DNA of 64,000 bases from Tridacna crocea (Eukaryota > Mollusca > Bivalvia > Cardiida > Cardiidae), in contig OX031061.1 in assembly GCA_943736015.1 (NCBI GenBank), positions 15,199,290-15,263,289 on the forward strand, read 5' to 3'. Numbering within the stretch: position 1 is the first letter of the stretch; each line of letters starts with the position of its first letter. This document shows, piece by piece, positions 21,048-31,339 of this stretch. A model generated the notes under the pieces. That model searched no databases. It saw only the letters and a list, made by a program, of their open reading frames with translations, and was not told the DNA's origin. Both the position numbers and the translations under genes were made by a program.

Positions 21048-21179
21048 ACACAAATTACCTTTACACTTGTGATACCAAAGCCAGATTGAGGGTTCTGTAG
21101 CTGACATGTAAGATTAAGATCAGATCAGACTATAATCCGGATCCCTATTCACTAAACATTCTTAAGAATGTTCTTGGTC

Positions 21180-21301
21180 TTATTCTTCAAGATTTCCTGA
21201 CCGTGAAAGTAACAGATTTCCTGACTGGCTAAACCTTTTAGTTTAGCCAGTCAGGAGTTCCGTTACTTTCACATCAATTGACAAACTTCTGAAGAATAAG
21301 A
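21180..21301. repeat. foldback with CTGACTGGCTAAAC stem
   Basis: CTTATTCTTCAAGA, GTGAAAGTAAC and CTGACTGGCTAAAC on the left pair with GTTTAGCCAGTCAG, GTTACTTTCAC and TTCTGAAGAATAAG on the right, with an asymmetric bulge. It abuts the TTAA of the PalA1 copy at 21302. Confidence 0.8.
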
Positions 21302-21530
21302 TTAACCCATCACCACACAATTCCTACTTTTGACGCCCCTGAGAAAGAAGCCTTTAGAAAACATTGTGGGAAAAGGAGAAAATGCTGGTAACCAGCATTT
21401 TCTCCTTTTCCCACAATGTTTTCTTCCCTGCTGCAAACAAATTTCAATTTTTAAGTTACGTTTATTCTGTCGTCTGCAATTCCTTTCAATTTGGACAAAC
21501 CTAAAATTTTGTCGTTTGGTAAAGGGTTAA
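21302..21530 (+). mobile_element. PalA1 MITE
   Basis: TTAACCCATCACCACAC to GGTAAAGGGTTAA, with a perfect palindrome around CTGGTAACCAG. Full length. Confidence 0.92.
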
Positions 21531-21984
21531 GGATGTTCGAAGAATTGTTGGTGAATACAGACCCTGATCTTTTACCTGCCTTGTATGATATTTTGTGAAA
21601 AACATGTGATAGCACTAGAATAGCCTTAAGTTTTTTTTTAATTGCAATATCCTTCTTTTTTGTTGCATTTTTTTCCCCTGCACACAGACAAATCTTTTCA
21701 TGTCACCTTGTATGTTCTATGCTTGAAAGAAAATGTAATTCATGGCTTTGACCTTTAACCTGAATTCAAAGTTTTATTGCAAAACAATTTTGAAACTCGA
21801 GGTGCGCCTTTAGTTAAACTTTTAATGGTTTGTGTTTGGCAAATGCAGGGCTTTTGTTGACACGGGCCGATGTTGGTCTGTTCCTTGTCTTATTGCTGGT
21901 CGTGTATCATTGTGCGATAGCTCTATTTTATTCAAGAATGCAATTTTGACCATTAAACCTTGACCACAAAATTTTAAATTTAAA

Positions 21985-22098
21985 TGACTCTATGGACAGC
22001 TTTTGAAAGCATCGTGGGAAAAGAAGAAAATGCTGGTAACCAGCATTTTTTTTCTTTTCCCACATGTTTCTCTAATCTTGAAAGACAAATCCCAAAGT
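21985..22098 (+). mobile_element. PalA stem fragment
   Basis: GACAGCTTTTGAAAGCATCG and GGGAAAAGAAGAAAATGCTG with inverse arm GCATTTTTTTTCTTTTCCC. The outer arms and TTAA ends are absent; it abuts F-family copy 1. Confidence 0.65.
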
Positions 22099-22646
22099 TT
22101 AAAGGTGACCCTTCAGATTTTGGGTCGAAAATTTCACAAAAATGCAAAAAAATCATCCTTATACTACCAAAGCCTTTTAATTTTCATTCATAAAACCCCA
22201 GTACTCGAAAACCGTCTGACAACACGAGAAATTAGAGATTTACTACGGCCCAGGTTGACACCAACGGGAGACACGTTCTATTTTTAGATGATCAATTCGC
22301 TCATTTACTTACAGGAATACACGGAAGAAGCGTCAAACATAGCGTCCGAAGAAATCATTATGGAAAATAATTATTACATGTTTGTTATCATAGGGAATTA
22401 AGCGTTATGAGTCACGTGTCAGTCACTTGACATTCCCACAATGCTTTATTGATTTTTGGCGCGAAATCTAAAAATACCTTAAGTGGCTACGTAGCCTTTT
22501 ACGGGAATACCATCAAAAAAAAATTTTTTTTGTAATTTCATGAATCTTAATTGTTGATGAAATGTATTATTTTATCACATGAATTTCCGTGATATAATCA
22601 TTTTTTAATTTGGTGAGATGTAAAAATTCTAAATACCCACCTTTAA
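22099..22646 (-). mobile_element. F-family TTAA element, copy 1
   Basis: Ends TTAAAGGTGACCC and TAAATACCCACCTTTAA give inverted termini next to TTAA. Internal landmarks CACGTTCTATTTTTA, CATTCCCACAATGC and GGCGCGAAATC are shared, in reverse, with 44836-45383 and 61933-62432. No transposase frame. Confidence 0.88.
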
Positions 22647-22649
22647 GCA

Positions 22650-22760
22650 ACAATTATTCAGTCTTCTGAAAGTGATTTCAATTTGTAACCATTTGGGCAA
22701 CGCTTGAATTACCGTCTGCAAATGCCTTCAGTTTTGTCGTCTGGTAACTGAGTGAACTTT
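22650..22760 (+). mobile_element. PalA fragment (right arm)
   Basis: CAGTCTTCTGAAAGTGATTTC and CCGTCTGCAAATGCC...TTTTGTCGTCTGGTAACTGAG resemble PalA right arms; no palindrome present. Confidence 0.5.
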
Positions 22761-24075
22761 TATTTGACGGATGGGTCATATCTAAAGAAAAAGTGCAGAC
22801 GATTTTTTAAATCTTCATGGCTACTAGGATGACTACCAGCATTGGCTCCTTTTCCAACAATCTTTTTCAAAGCTATCCTTGTAATCAGTATGTGAAGGAG
22901 CTTAGTTTTGAAAAACAAGAAATCCTTTTTAAAAAAGACAGATGGTGTAAGAGGTATCTAAATATGAATATTTAAGTTACACTCTTTTGTGGTACAGTAT
23001 ACAGAAAAATGATCGACAATAACCACGTCAGCGGTTGTTCCAAAGTAGGCCACATTTTTGACCAGTGGAAGATTATCATTTATTCATACCAATATAACGA
23101 TTTCAAGAAGTAAGACAAAAAACAGTGCATTCAGCTACCCTAAAGTTGCAAGGGCACGTTCCCTGTAATCTCACTTTGACCTAAAACGATCGACAAGGGC
23201 ACTAAAAGCCTCGTTCCACTTGCTTCGCCTCAAGGTTTTAATCCCTGTTTAAACTCTATCGGATTTCGTCCGAGATAAACCCGTCCTTGCATCAGACTAG
23301 TGTACGTGTCCCTCTTTGACGCCTTAGATGATAAAGTAGTTTTAAAAAGCTTTTGATGTCAAAATCAGTTTGCGGTCAAAAATCATTGCCATCCTAGTGT
23401 TTCAGTTCGCAATGATGGCGCTGATATTGTCACAAAGTAAACCACGAAAATAGACAGACCTCTGTGTGTGGACACTGCTAACCGCAAGTCCATATGCGAC
23501 TCTGGTTTTGAACAAGACTGTTTTAAATTTCAAAACAAAATCTCGATTGTGTAATGGAAACGATGCCAAAATAACTGCCTTTCTTTTCATTGGTCGTATA
23601 AATCTTGTTTACTTGAGGTTATAGCCATAGATGTCAATTTGATTTTTTTTCTCTATTTTTCTTTTCTTTAAAGCGAAAAGATAAAGTCACTAAACTGTTT
23701 TGTTTACCCCATATTTCACGAGCCTCATTTCAATGTATGATAAGCAATAGCCTGCGTCCTGGCGCCAATGATATCATCATTCATAATTGCGGTTTTTCTA
23801 TGTCTATACTGTTCTGTGACAATGATAATGTTAATCCCTTCAACAATTATTGTCTTCTTTTTTCAAAATAACGTCAGAATATATAATCGAAAATTAAAAA
23901 AAAGAGAAACAGAAGGTATCAGACTGGAACCCAGGCTAGATAGGCTATTAGACCAAAGTTAGACATTGCAAAATTCTTTTGTTTTATCATACTCACTCTA
24001 GTCTTATTTAGTCAAAGAGACTCGATGTACAAATATGAATTTCCCAATGCACGCAACACCGATCGACCTCGCATT
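22761..24075. other. no recognisable gene
   Basis: Contains a PalA stem scrap at 22830-22890 (CTACCAGCATTGGCTCC). The rest is unassigned; short frames such as 23402-23590 (minus) have no family signature. Confidence 0.5.
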
Positions 24076-24288
24076 TTAACGGTTATCCTGCTGAAAAACA
24101 CTATAATGAAATTTTGATTCGATATTAAAAACCCAGATATTATCATTTCAAAGCTATTTCTAATGGAACGATATCCCATTATCGGACAGTGTAGATCCAA
24201 GATCAGGCTGCACGTTCTGTGCAGTCTGATCTTGATCTTCACTGTCTGCAAAAGGTCAGTAAGTCGGGCTTAGCAGCCAAAAGGTTAA
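24076..24288 (-). mobile_element. PalB MITE, full length
   Basis: TTAACGGTTATCCTGC to AGCAGCCAAAAGGTTAA, with TTAA at both ends and a palindrome core at 24183-24250 (CGGACAGTGTAGATCC...). Useful reference for PalB ends. About 213 bp. Confidence 0.88.
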
Positions 24289-24384
24289 GACGGTTTAGTT
24301 TAAATCGTCTTTCATACGGTCACGTTTTGTAAAGAACAAGAAACAGCATCGTTTACCCTTTCTTGATACAATCACGAATGATAT

Positions 24385-24495
24385 TTAACCGTTTAAAGAC
24401 GAATGAAATTATTTCAGTCCTGTTTAATTTGTCGTCTGCAAACGCTTTTAATTTGGAACAGTCTGATTTTTTGTTGTCTTTTAAAAAGAACTAAT
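24385..24495 (+). mobile_element. PalA fragment (right arm)
   Basis: GTCCTGTTTAATTTGTCGTC and GCAAACGCTTTTAATTTGG match the right arm; the stem is missing. Confidence 0.5.
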
Positions 24496-24649
24496 TTTAC
24501 AAAATGATTACGTAGTAATTTAGCACAAAAAAAGTAGGTCCAGTTTTTTACATTTGCCTTCATTGCTTCAATTTGCCTTCTGTGCTTCAAATCATGAATC
24601 TGTTTGTAATTCATTTTTTTTTTCAACTTAGCTGAATGTGCCAACTTTT

Positions 24650-24775
24650 GACCGTCCTTTTGATACTGATAACGAATGCATAAATAGAATTTTGTGATTG
24701 GTCAAAATTCTAGACAAATTCATCTAAAGCAGTTGGTGGCAAATTTACGCCGTCCATCTTTTTTTGAAAAAAAAA
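24650..24775 (+). repeat. dispersed repeat N, copy 1
   Basis: CATAAATAGAATTTTGTGAT, TTGGTCAAAATTCTAG and GGCAAATTTACGCCGTCC. Copies also at 39005-39125 and 60115-60235. Confidence 0.7.
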
Positions 24776-24904
24776 AGTTCTTGTTCTTTACGTTTGTGTC
24801 CGTACACAGGTACTACTTCCATTATTGAAAATCGCACGTAATAAATATCTCACTTATATGAATACTGTATTTCAATATACCATTTGATAAAATTGATTAA
24901 GACA

Positions 24905-25157
24905 TGCTCTACTGAAAGGGCGTTAAATGCATCAGCGAAAAGTATCAACCCAGGTCAGCCTGCACAGTCCGCGCAGGCTGAACCTGGGTCGAAACTTTTT
25001 TGATTTTGGTCAATTTTCTGCATGTCAACGGGACCATTTTACCTCAGAATTCAATCAATTGTTATACAAAATGGATTTTATGGACACATTATGATATGTA
25101 AGCTGCTTTTGTACAATGCATCACAGAGACGCGTTAAACCCCTTTTTACCAGAGCAG
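24905..25157 (+). mobile_element. PalC element, full length
   Basis: TGCTCTACTGAAAGGGCGTT and CCCCTTTTTACCAGAGCA form the ends. The palindrome at 24938-25000 (AAAGTATCAACCCAGG...) has one unpaired base (GGCTGAACC). It sits 12 bp from a PalE copy. Confidence 0.82.
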
Positions 25158-25168
25158 GACTAAAACAT

Positions 25169-25396
25169 TTAACCCTTTACCCCATAATGCATTTCTATGG
25201 TATCTCTAATTGACCCTAAATAACAGCAAGGATGAAGCCATTTCTTATGTGTATATGAAACTTTTTGATAGCATAGAAAACACTGTAACAAAAGGTGAAA
25301 TTGCTCGTCACGAGCAATTTCACCTTTTGCCTCAATGTTTTCCAAAGGCTCCTACAAAAATGCGTAGAAATGAGTATCTATGGAGTAAGGGGTTAA
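25169..25396 (-). mobile_element. PalE MITE
   Basis: TTAACCCTTTACCCCATAAT to GAGTAAGGGGTTAA. The core GTAACAAAAGGTGAAATTGC pairs with GCAATTTCACCTTTTGCC. Length and ends match PalA, but the stem differs at about five paired positions. Flanks include GGTATCTCTAATTGACCC. Other copies at 33765-33994 and 43281-43509. Confidence 0.9.
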
Positions 25397-25839
25397 ATGT
25401 GCGACGTACGATTTCAATGCCGCACGATACATGATATCAATGCCACTGTAATGTGATAGCTTTCATGCAAGTCGATTTAATGCAAATGTTACCTTCATAC
25501 AATCGATGTCAATAGCAAATAGCCTTTAAGTATGAAACAAGATATAGGGAAGAAAGAAGGAAGTTCTATAATTAGCCGAAAAATTAAAAAGGTCTATTTG
25601 TCTTTTTATGTCTTTTATGTAAGAACGAAGTACGCAGCGGTATATTTGTGTTCAAGTTTCCTTGACTTTTTGGTAGCCGACAAAATTGAAAAATATAATT
25701 ATACACTACTCGTTTTCGGCCAGATTTAAACCCATGACATTTAAGCCTTGTTTAGTAAAATGTTCTCATAAGTACCAATTCATGTCTGATCCTAAATATA
25801 TCATGGTGTTTCCCCCGTATTTCTATTAAATGCATGGGG

Positions 25840-26325
25840 CATTTTGTCCTGTGTGGTTTTTGTTCTACGTGGCTTTTGTTCCTGGGGTTTTTGTCCTGTG
25901 TGGTTTTTGTCGGTGGGGCTTTTGTCCTGTTTGCCTTTGTCTTTGGGACTTTTGTCCTATACGACATTTGTCAGTGAGGCTATGTCCTATTAAGCTTTGT
26001 CCCGTGGGGCTTTTGTCCATGGGACTTTGTCCTATGTGACCTTTGTCCGTGGGGCTTTGTCGTGTGTGACTTTTGTCCGTGGGACAATGTCCTATTGTTT
26101 TTTTTGTCATAGGGCTTTGTACTATCTGATTTTTGTCCCCAGGGCTTTGTCCTATTAGGCTTTTGTCCGTGGCGCTTTTGTCCTATCTGACCTTTGTCTT
26201 TGGGACTTTGTCCTGTTGGGCTTTTGTCCTTTAAGGGCTTTGGCCTTTGTGACTTTTGCCCTTGGGACTTTGTCCAATAAGGTTTTTGTCCTTGGGGCTT
26301 TTGTCAGATGTGACTTTTGTCATTT
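25840..26325 (+). repeat. TTTTGTCC minisatellite
   Basis: About 28 irregular units of 16-19 bp, alternating TGTGGTTTTTGTCC- and GTGGGGCTTTTGTCC-like versions. Long frames on both strands here are repeat translations (a six-residue periodicity), not genes. Confidence 0.88.
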
Positions 26326-26596
26326 CAATATCTGAATATTTGATGTAATCCATGCAACTGTACAGAACATCCAAACACTTCTATCTTAAAAGCAAGTGCG
26401 TGTACATTAACGTTTTATCTAACCTTAACATACAAAAGCTTTCAGAGTAAGAATTATCTTTGACAAAAACCAAAAAAAAGCACTCCATTATGTATGCTCC
26501 AGAGATTTTTCTGCACATCTACCCCTAGCCAAGTTTTAAGATCAGAATACATCAATGAAAGGTAGACATTTCTCTTTCACCACTCAGTTTTGCTGT

Positions 26597-26767
26597 TTAA
26601 CCCATTACCACACAATCCCTACTTTTGACGCCCCTGAGAAAGAAGCCTTTGGAAAACATTGTGGGAGAGGGAGAAAATGCTGGTAACCAGCATTTTCTCC
26701 TTTTCCCACAATGTTTTCTACCCTTCACAAAACAAACCTAAAAATTTGTCGTTTGGTAATGATTTAA
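26597..26767 (+). mobile_element. PalA1 MITE with right-arm deletion
   Basis: TTAACCCATTACCACAC to GGTAATGATTTAA. The palindrome is intact, but about 57 bp of the right arm are missing between CACAAAACAAA and CCTAAAAATTTG. Confidence 0.9.
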
Positions 26768-26917
26768 ATCGTGCACTGACAAACAAACAGTTGGTCTATT
26801 TGCGGTCGGTTGGAAATTAACACAATAAAGAACTAAACACACTGTTATAAGGTGTGCCTTTCATTGATTTCAAGTGTTTGTCCTGTGTAAATACTGTAAT
26901 AATTTGCACCATTTTTA

Positions 26918-27131
26918 AAACTCTTTTTACCAAGCGACAAACTTTTGGACGGTGCCAAATTCAAGGCATTTGCAAATGATAAGTAATATATTGATAACAT
27001 GAGATTTCTTCCTTTTACAGGGAAAATAATATTGTAGGAAAACGAGAAAATGCTGGCGACCGGAATTTCTCCTTTCTTAACATTTTAAAGGCCATCTCTT
27101 TCAGGATCGTCAGAACTTAGGATTGTGTTGA
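26918..27131 (-). mobile_element. PalA1 MITE, old copy
   Basis: AACTCTTTTTACCAAGCGAC at the left and GGATTGTGTTGAAGG at the right. The stem is degraded on both sides (GAAAACGAGAAAATGCTGG, then CCGGAATTTCTCC). Confidence 0.75.
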
Positions 27132-27197
27132 AGGACGAATCACTACGAGCATAAGATACCAGTTGTCTAAAACTTACTTTTAAAGATATATCCTTCC

Positions 27198-27198
27198 A

Positions 27199-27239
<41 letters not shown>

Positions 27240-27258
27240 TCAGACAGACAGACAGAGA
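27198..27258. repeat. (GA)n microsatellite with GACA tail
   Basis: About 18 GA dinucleotides followed by several CAGA units. Confidence 0.95.
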
Positions 27259-27289
27259 AATCTTTGTAGACTGTAGAATGGTACAGATT

Positions 27290-27425
27290 TTTTTCAGCCG
27301 TGAAAAGATGGATAAATCATCAATATATATGGTGTAAAAAATACATAAACAGGAAACATTCAATTTAAAACCGGAAACACCACAACGGTGATTTCCTTTG
27401 ATGGCCTATAGAAAATGAAATGCAT
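27290..27425 (+). repeat. dispersed repeat P, uninterrupted copy
   Basis: TATGGTGTAAAAAATAC, CAATTTAAAACCGGAAAC and GAAAATGAAATGCATTC. The unbroken TTTAAAACCGG is the best empty-site match for the PalA2 insertion at 5796-6024. Confidence 0.75.
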
Positions 27426-27558
27426 TCTATGTATTCTTGATCTCAACTAATGATCTATATATACAACAGTTGTGTGATACACGACCTGGAGCCACTTGCC
27501 CGACAAGCAGTAGGTCCATCCCGAGAACATATCTTTCATCAGTTTTTTTTTTATTAGC

Positions 27559-28666
27559 TCTACTGGCTTTCAGCCAGCAGAGCTTATGTCATGGCGTGGT
27601 TTCCGTCGTCCGTCCGTCCGTCCGTTAGTCTTTTTCTTGTTTACGCGATAAAGTCTTCATTTCTGGTCAGATTTTCATGAAACTTACACAGTTTGTTTAT
27701 CTCATCGATAGCTTTAACTCTGTTGATTTTGAAAAAAAATCTGACAAAAAGCATGGGAAAAGTAGCCATTTCAAGTTTAAAATTTCCATTTCTTGTTTAC
27801 ACGATAAAGTCTGTATTTTTGGTCAGATTTCCACGAAACTTGCAGAGTTTGTTTATCTTATCAATAGCTTCAGCCCTATTGCTTTTGAAAAAAAAATCCA
27901 ACAAACAGTATGGGAAAAGAAACCATTTCAAGTTTATATAATTTCCATTTCTTGTTTACGAGATAAAGTCCGTATTTTTGGTCAGATTTCTGTGAAACTT
28001 ACACAGTTTGTTTATCTCGTCAATAGCTTTAACCCTATTGATTTTGAAAAGAATCAGACAAACAGTATGGGAAAAGTAGCCATTTCAAGTTTATGTAATT
28101 TCCATTTCTTGCTTACGAGATAAAGTCTGTATTTTTAATAAGATTTCTATGAAATTTGCAGAGTTTGTTTATCTTATCAATAGCTTCAACCCTATTGATG
28201 TTGAAAAAAATCCAACAAACAGTATGGGAAAAGTAGCCATTTCAAGTTGAAAAATTTTATTTCTTGTTTACGCGATAAAGTATTCATTTTTGGTCAGATT
28301 TCTGTGAAACTTACATAGTTTGTTTATCTCATCAATTGCTTTAACACTATAGATTTTGAAAAAAATCCGACAAACAGTATGGGAAAAGTAGCCCTTTCAA
28401 ATTGAACAATTTCATTGCCTGTTTACATGATAAAGTGTTTATTTGTGATCAGATTTTTATGAATTTTTCATCTTTTTTTATCCCTTTGATAGCTATTTAG
28501 CCCTTTTGAGTTTGAAAAAATTCAACAAACAGTAATGGAAAAGTAGCCATTTTGAGTTCAAAATGTCAACTTTTTTGTCTTTTGCGTAATGAATTCCTAT
28601 GTATGTTTTATTTAAAAGCAAACTCTCTGCCAGTAGAGCATATTCAGGCCCTTCAGGGCCTTCTAG
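27559..28666 (+). mobile_element. Helentron-like non-autonomous element with central tandem repeats
   Basis: Starts TCTACTGGCTTTCAGCCAGC and carries subterminal inverted repeats GCTCTACTGGC (27557) and GCCAGTAGAGC (28630). It ends with the hairpin GGCCCTTCAGGGCC followed by TTCTAG|T. Together these fit Helentron-associated elements: subterminal inverted repeats, central repeats and a 3' hairpin. A (CCGT)n microsatellite lies at 27607-27624. No Rep/helicase frame. Boundaries rest on terminal motifs only. Confidence 0.65.
27636..28570 (+). repeat. central array, six units of about 156 bp
   Basis: Units start CTTGTTTACGCGATAAAGT at 27636, 27792, 27951, 28108, 28263 and 28418 (spacing 156, 159, 157, 155, 155). 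Each carries GGTCAGATTTC, CAGTTTGTTTATCTC and AACAGTATGGGAAAAGTAGC. The frame spanning 27677-28123 is a repeat translation. The last unit is most diverged. Confidence 0.9.
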
Positions 28667-29036
28667 TTTACTTGTTTTTCTCTTTTGATTGACTTATTTC
28701 TTTAATAAATTTTCATTTGTATGCATGTTGTTTACGTTCATGACCGGAAAGACACTATCTTCTCTACATACTAGCCGAAATTTACTTATTGTATTTTTTA
28801 TATATATCTTGTATTATTGAAGACCTTATTCTGTGTAAGTTAAACAAAAGGGAATGGCCGAAGCTAAGTTGTGAGAACTTGTGGCCAGACTCTTGATAGA
28901 TTGCAGCCTTGCAACGGTCAGAGGTAACATTTGTTATAAAGATACAAGAATAATTAAACTATACTTTGATACAATAAGAATGAAATAGGGTTTAGAAAAT
29001 CTGGCTGAAAACGAGTACATGTAAAGATACGTCTTT

Positions 29037-29257
29037 GACTCAAACGACTAAACTTTAGGTTTGTCCAAATCGAAAGCATTTGCAGACGACAAAATAAATG
29101 TGACTACAAAATCCAAATTTGTATAGTGGAGTGAAGAAAACATTGTGGGAAAAGGAGAAAATGCTGGTTACCAGCATTTTCTACTTTTCCCACACTGTTT
29201 TCTAAAGGCTTCTTTCCTACGGTCGTCAAAAGTAGGGATTGTGTGGTAATGGGTTAA
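29037..29257 (-). mobile_element. PalA1 MITE, left TTAA lost
   Basis: Right end GGTAATGGGTTAA at 29254-29257. The palindrome around CTGGTTACCAG has two right-arm mismatches (TTCTACTTTTCCCACACTG). Confidence 0.85.
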
Positions 29258-29399
29258 AACAACCTATAAAAATGAAACTTGATAACAGTTTCAGCCAGTG
29301 AAACGATCTGTATTGGCACTGGATTAAGGCTTTATTCTCCAATAAAGTCAAATGAAACGTTAAAGTCTTTTGTAAAATAAATAACTAAGATCTACATAC

Positions 29400-29790
29400 G
29401 GCCCCTAACTCTCATATTAAAAGACGGAAGCTGCCGAGATTAGCCGAATAGCCTTTACGAAAACAACGATGTTACTAGATGTTTACCGAAGACTTAGTGA
29501 GTCAACTGGCCCTAACTCTCATATCTAAAGACGGGATCTGCCGAGATAGGCCGAATAGCCTTTTCAAAAATGTCGATGTTTACCGATGTGTAAGGAGCCC
29601 TACACTTTACGGAAGCTGCCGAGATTAGCCGAATAGCCTTTACGGAAACGTCGAAGTTTAACGATGTTTACCGACGACTTTTTGAGTCTGAGGGACCTTA
29701 CTCTCATCTGAAAAGGCGGAAGATGCCGAGATTGGCTGAATAGCATTTACGAAAATGTCGATGTTTACCGATGAGTTAGGAGAATTAGAC
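29400..29790 (+). repeat. four-unit tandem array, about 106-bp period
   Basis: GGAAGCTGCCGAGATTAGCC or close variants recur at 29426, 29533, 29611 and 29717, each followed by GAATAGCCTTTACG and GATGTTTACCGA. The third unit is shortened to 78 bp. Confidence 0.85.
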
Positions 29791-29792
29791 CT

Positions 29793-29932
29793 TAATGCCG
29801 CTTATCGAAATCAGTTTTTCATAAAAACAAAAATTCGTTATTGGACAATGTAGAACCAAGATCAGACTGCACGTTCTGTGCAGTCTGATCTTGATATATA
29901 TTGTCCACAAAAAGTCCTCGTGTGGCGCTTAC
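29793..29932 (-). mobile_element. PalB MITE
   Basis: Core at 29841-29907 (TTGGACAATGTAGAACC, stem GATCAGACTGCAC with loop GTTCT). Its right end runs into TTAC at 29929-29932, shared with the next PalA copy. Confidence 0.8.
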
Positions 29933-30130
29933 CCCTTTACCACTCGACAAAATTTTACACAGATCGAAATAGGAAGCATTTCCAAAGGGAATGGTAAATG
30001 TTGCACAAAAAATGGGATTTGTCAGTTAGACAAAAGAAAACATTGTGGGAAAAGAAGAAAATGCTGGTTACCAGCATTTTCTTCTTTTCCCACAATGGTT
30101 TCAAAAAGCTTAAAACTCAGGCCTGTGTGA
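29929..30130 (-). mobile_element. PalA MITE, right end lost
   Basis: TTACCCCTTTACCACTCGAC at the left. Both arms carry the matched change GAAGAAAATG / CATTTTCTTC. The right outer arm is shortened to TTCAAAAAGC. Confidence 0.8.
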
Positions 30131-30138
30131 CATATATA

Positions 30139-30268
30139 GGATCTGATATGAGTTGGATTTTGAGATAAAATTTTATTAAACGAGTCTACAAAAAATGTCA
30201 TTAAGCGAGCCATTGGCGGGCTTAATAACATTTTTTGTGGCCACAAAAGCCAACGAGTGTCAGATTCT
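30139..30268. repeat. foldback G, copy 2 (partial)
   Basis: TTTTGAGATAAAATTTTATT and the inner inverted pair ATGTCATTAAGCGAGCC / GGGCTTAATAACAT. The outer right arm is replaced by GGCCACAAAAGCC. Confidence 0.7.
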
Positions 30269-30668
30269 TTTTATCACATTACTGTATAACAACAATTATA
30301 GTCCAAAATGTGTTAAACAAAAGGCATACATGTATCATGTGTAGTGAAATTTACACGAAGTCTGTACACTTACTTTGACAGGTACCTTACGATTTAAAGT
30401 AGTTCCGATGAAACTTGCATAACATTGATTTTTGTTTGAGTCTAACAATATGATTAAATAAACAACTTTACCATGTTGATCGCTAATTTCCTTCAGAAAC
30501 CTAGGTCAGCAATGTTTTAGAAATAAAGCGTATAATTAGAGTAATGGCCAAAATACAGCACTATTTTCTTATCTCACACATATGTGAGACAAGAAAATTC
30601 GTAATGGCTGTATCACATTGAAAACAAGAAGAGTTATGTGATAAAAATGGTTTACCAGCCACAGGGTT

Positions 30669-30896
30669 TTAAGTCTGTACTACACAATCCCGACTTTTAA
30701 CGACCCTGAATGAAATACCTTTTGAAAACATTGAGGGAAAAGGAGAAATGCTGGTAACCAGCATTTTCTCCTTTTCCCACAATGTTTTCTACTCTTCACA
30801 AAACAAATTTCAAATTTTCAGTCACTTTTATTTTGTCATCTGCAAGTGCTTTCAATTTGGACCAGTCTAAAATTTTTTCGTTTGGTAAAGAGTTAA
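30669..30896 (+). mobile_element. PalA1 MITE
   Basis: TTAAGTCTGTACTACAC to GGTAAAGAGTTAA. The left stem has lost one A (GGAGAAATG) relative to the right. The first 14 bases, TTAAGTCTGTACTA, recur immediately at the right end (30893-30906). Confidence 0.9.
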
Positions 30897-31339
30897 GTCT
30901 GTACTAATTGGGAAGACGGTCAATAACGCAATGTTTACATGTCTCCTTTGACATGGACTTGTAAAACTGAATGTCAATAGGGACTGGTCGTGTCAATATT
31001 AAATGGGTAAATAAACCTCGAATAATAAAGCTATCAATCCAATCAGAGACTTAAATCTTCGCGGTAAATTGACATAATTTGATTGCGTGGTGGTATCAAC
31101 AATGGACCATCAACTATGCAAAGATTTGCTGAATTTTTTCACAATTTCTAGATTGTTCATTGTCTCCATTTTTTATGCCACACACAGTTTGTTTTGTGCC
31201 TACTCACGACAACACGCTACTCAGAGCTATCATGCAAAATTAAGAGCGGTACTCTGACAACAGGGTATTTAATGCATCCCGATGGTCAAAGCATATATAT
31301 AATACATGTACCAAGCAAGTCATCACATAGATAGGGATT

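Noticed and set aside
25830-26110. Overlapping ORFs on both strands with short peptide repeats
   Set aside because: Translation of the TTTTGTCC minisatellite.
27677-28123. 148-aa ORF with internal repeats
   Set aside because: Translation of the 156-bp array in the Helentron-like element; the frame breaks in later units.
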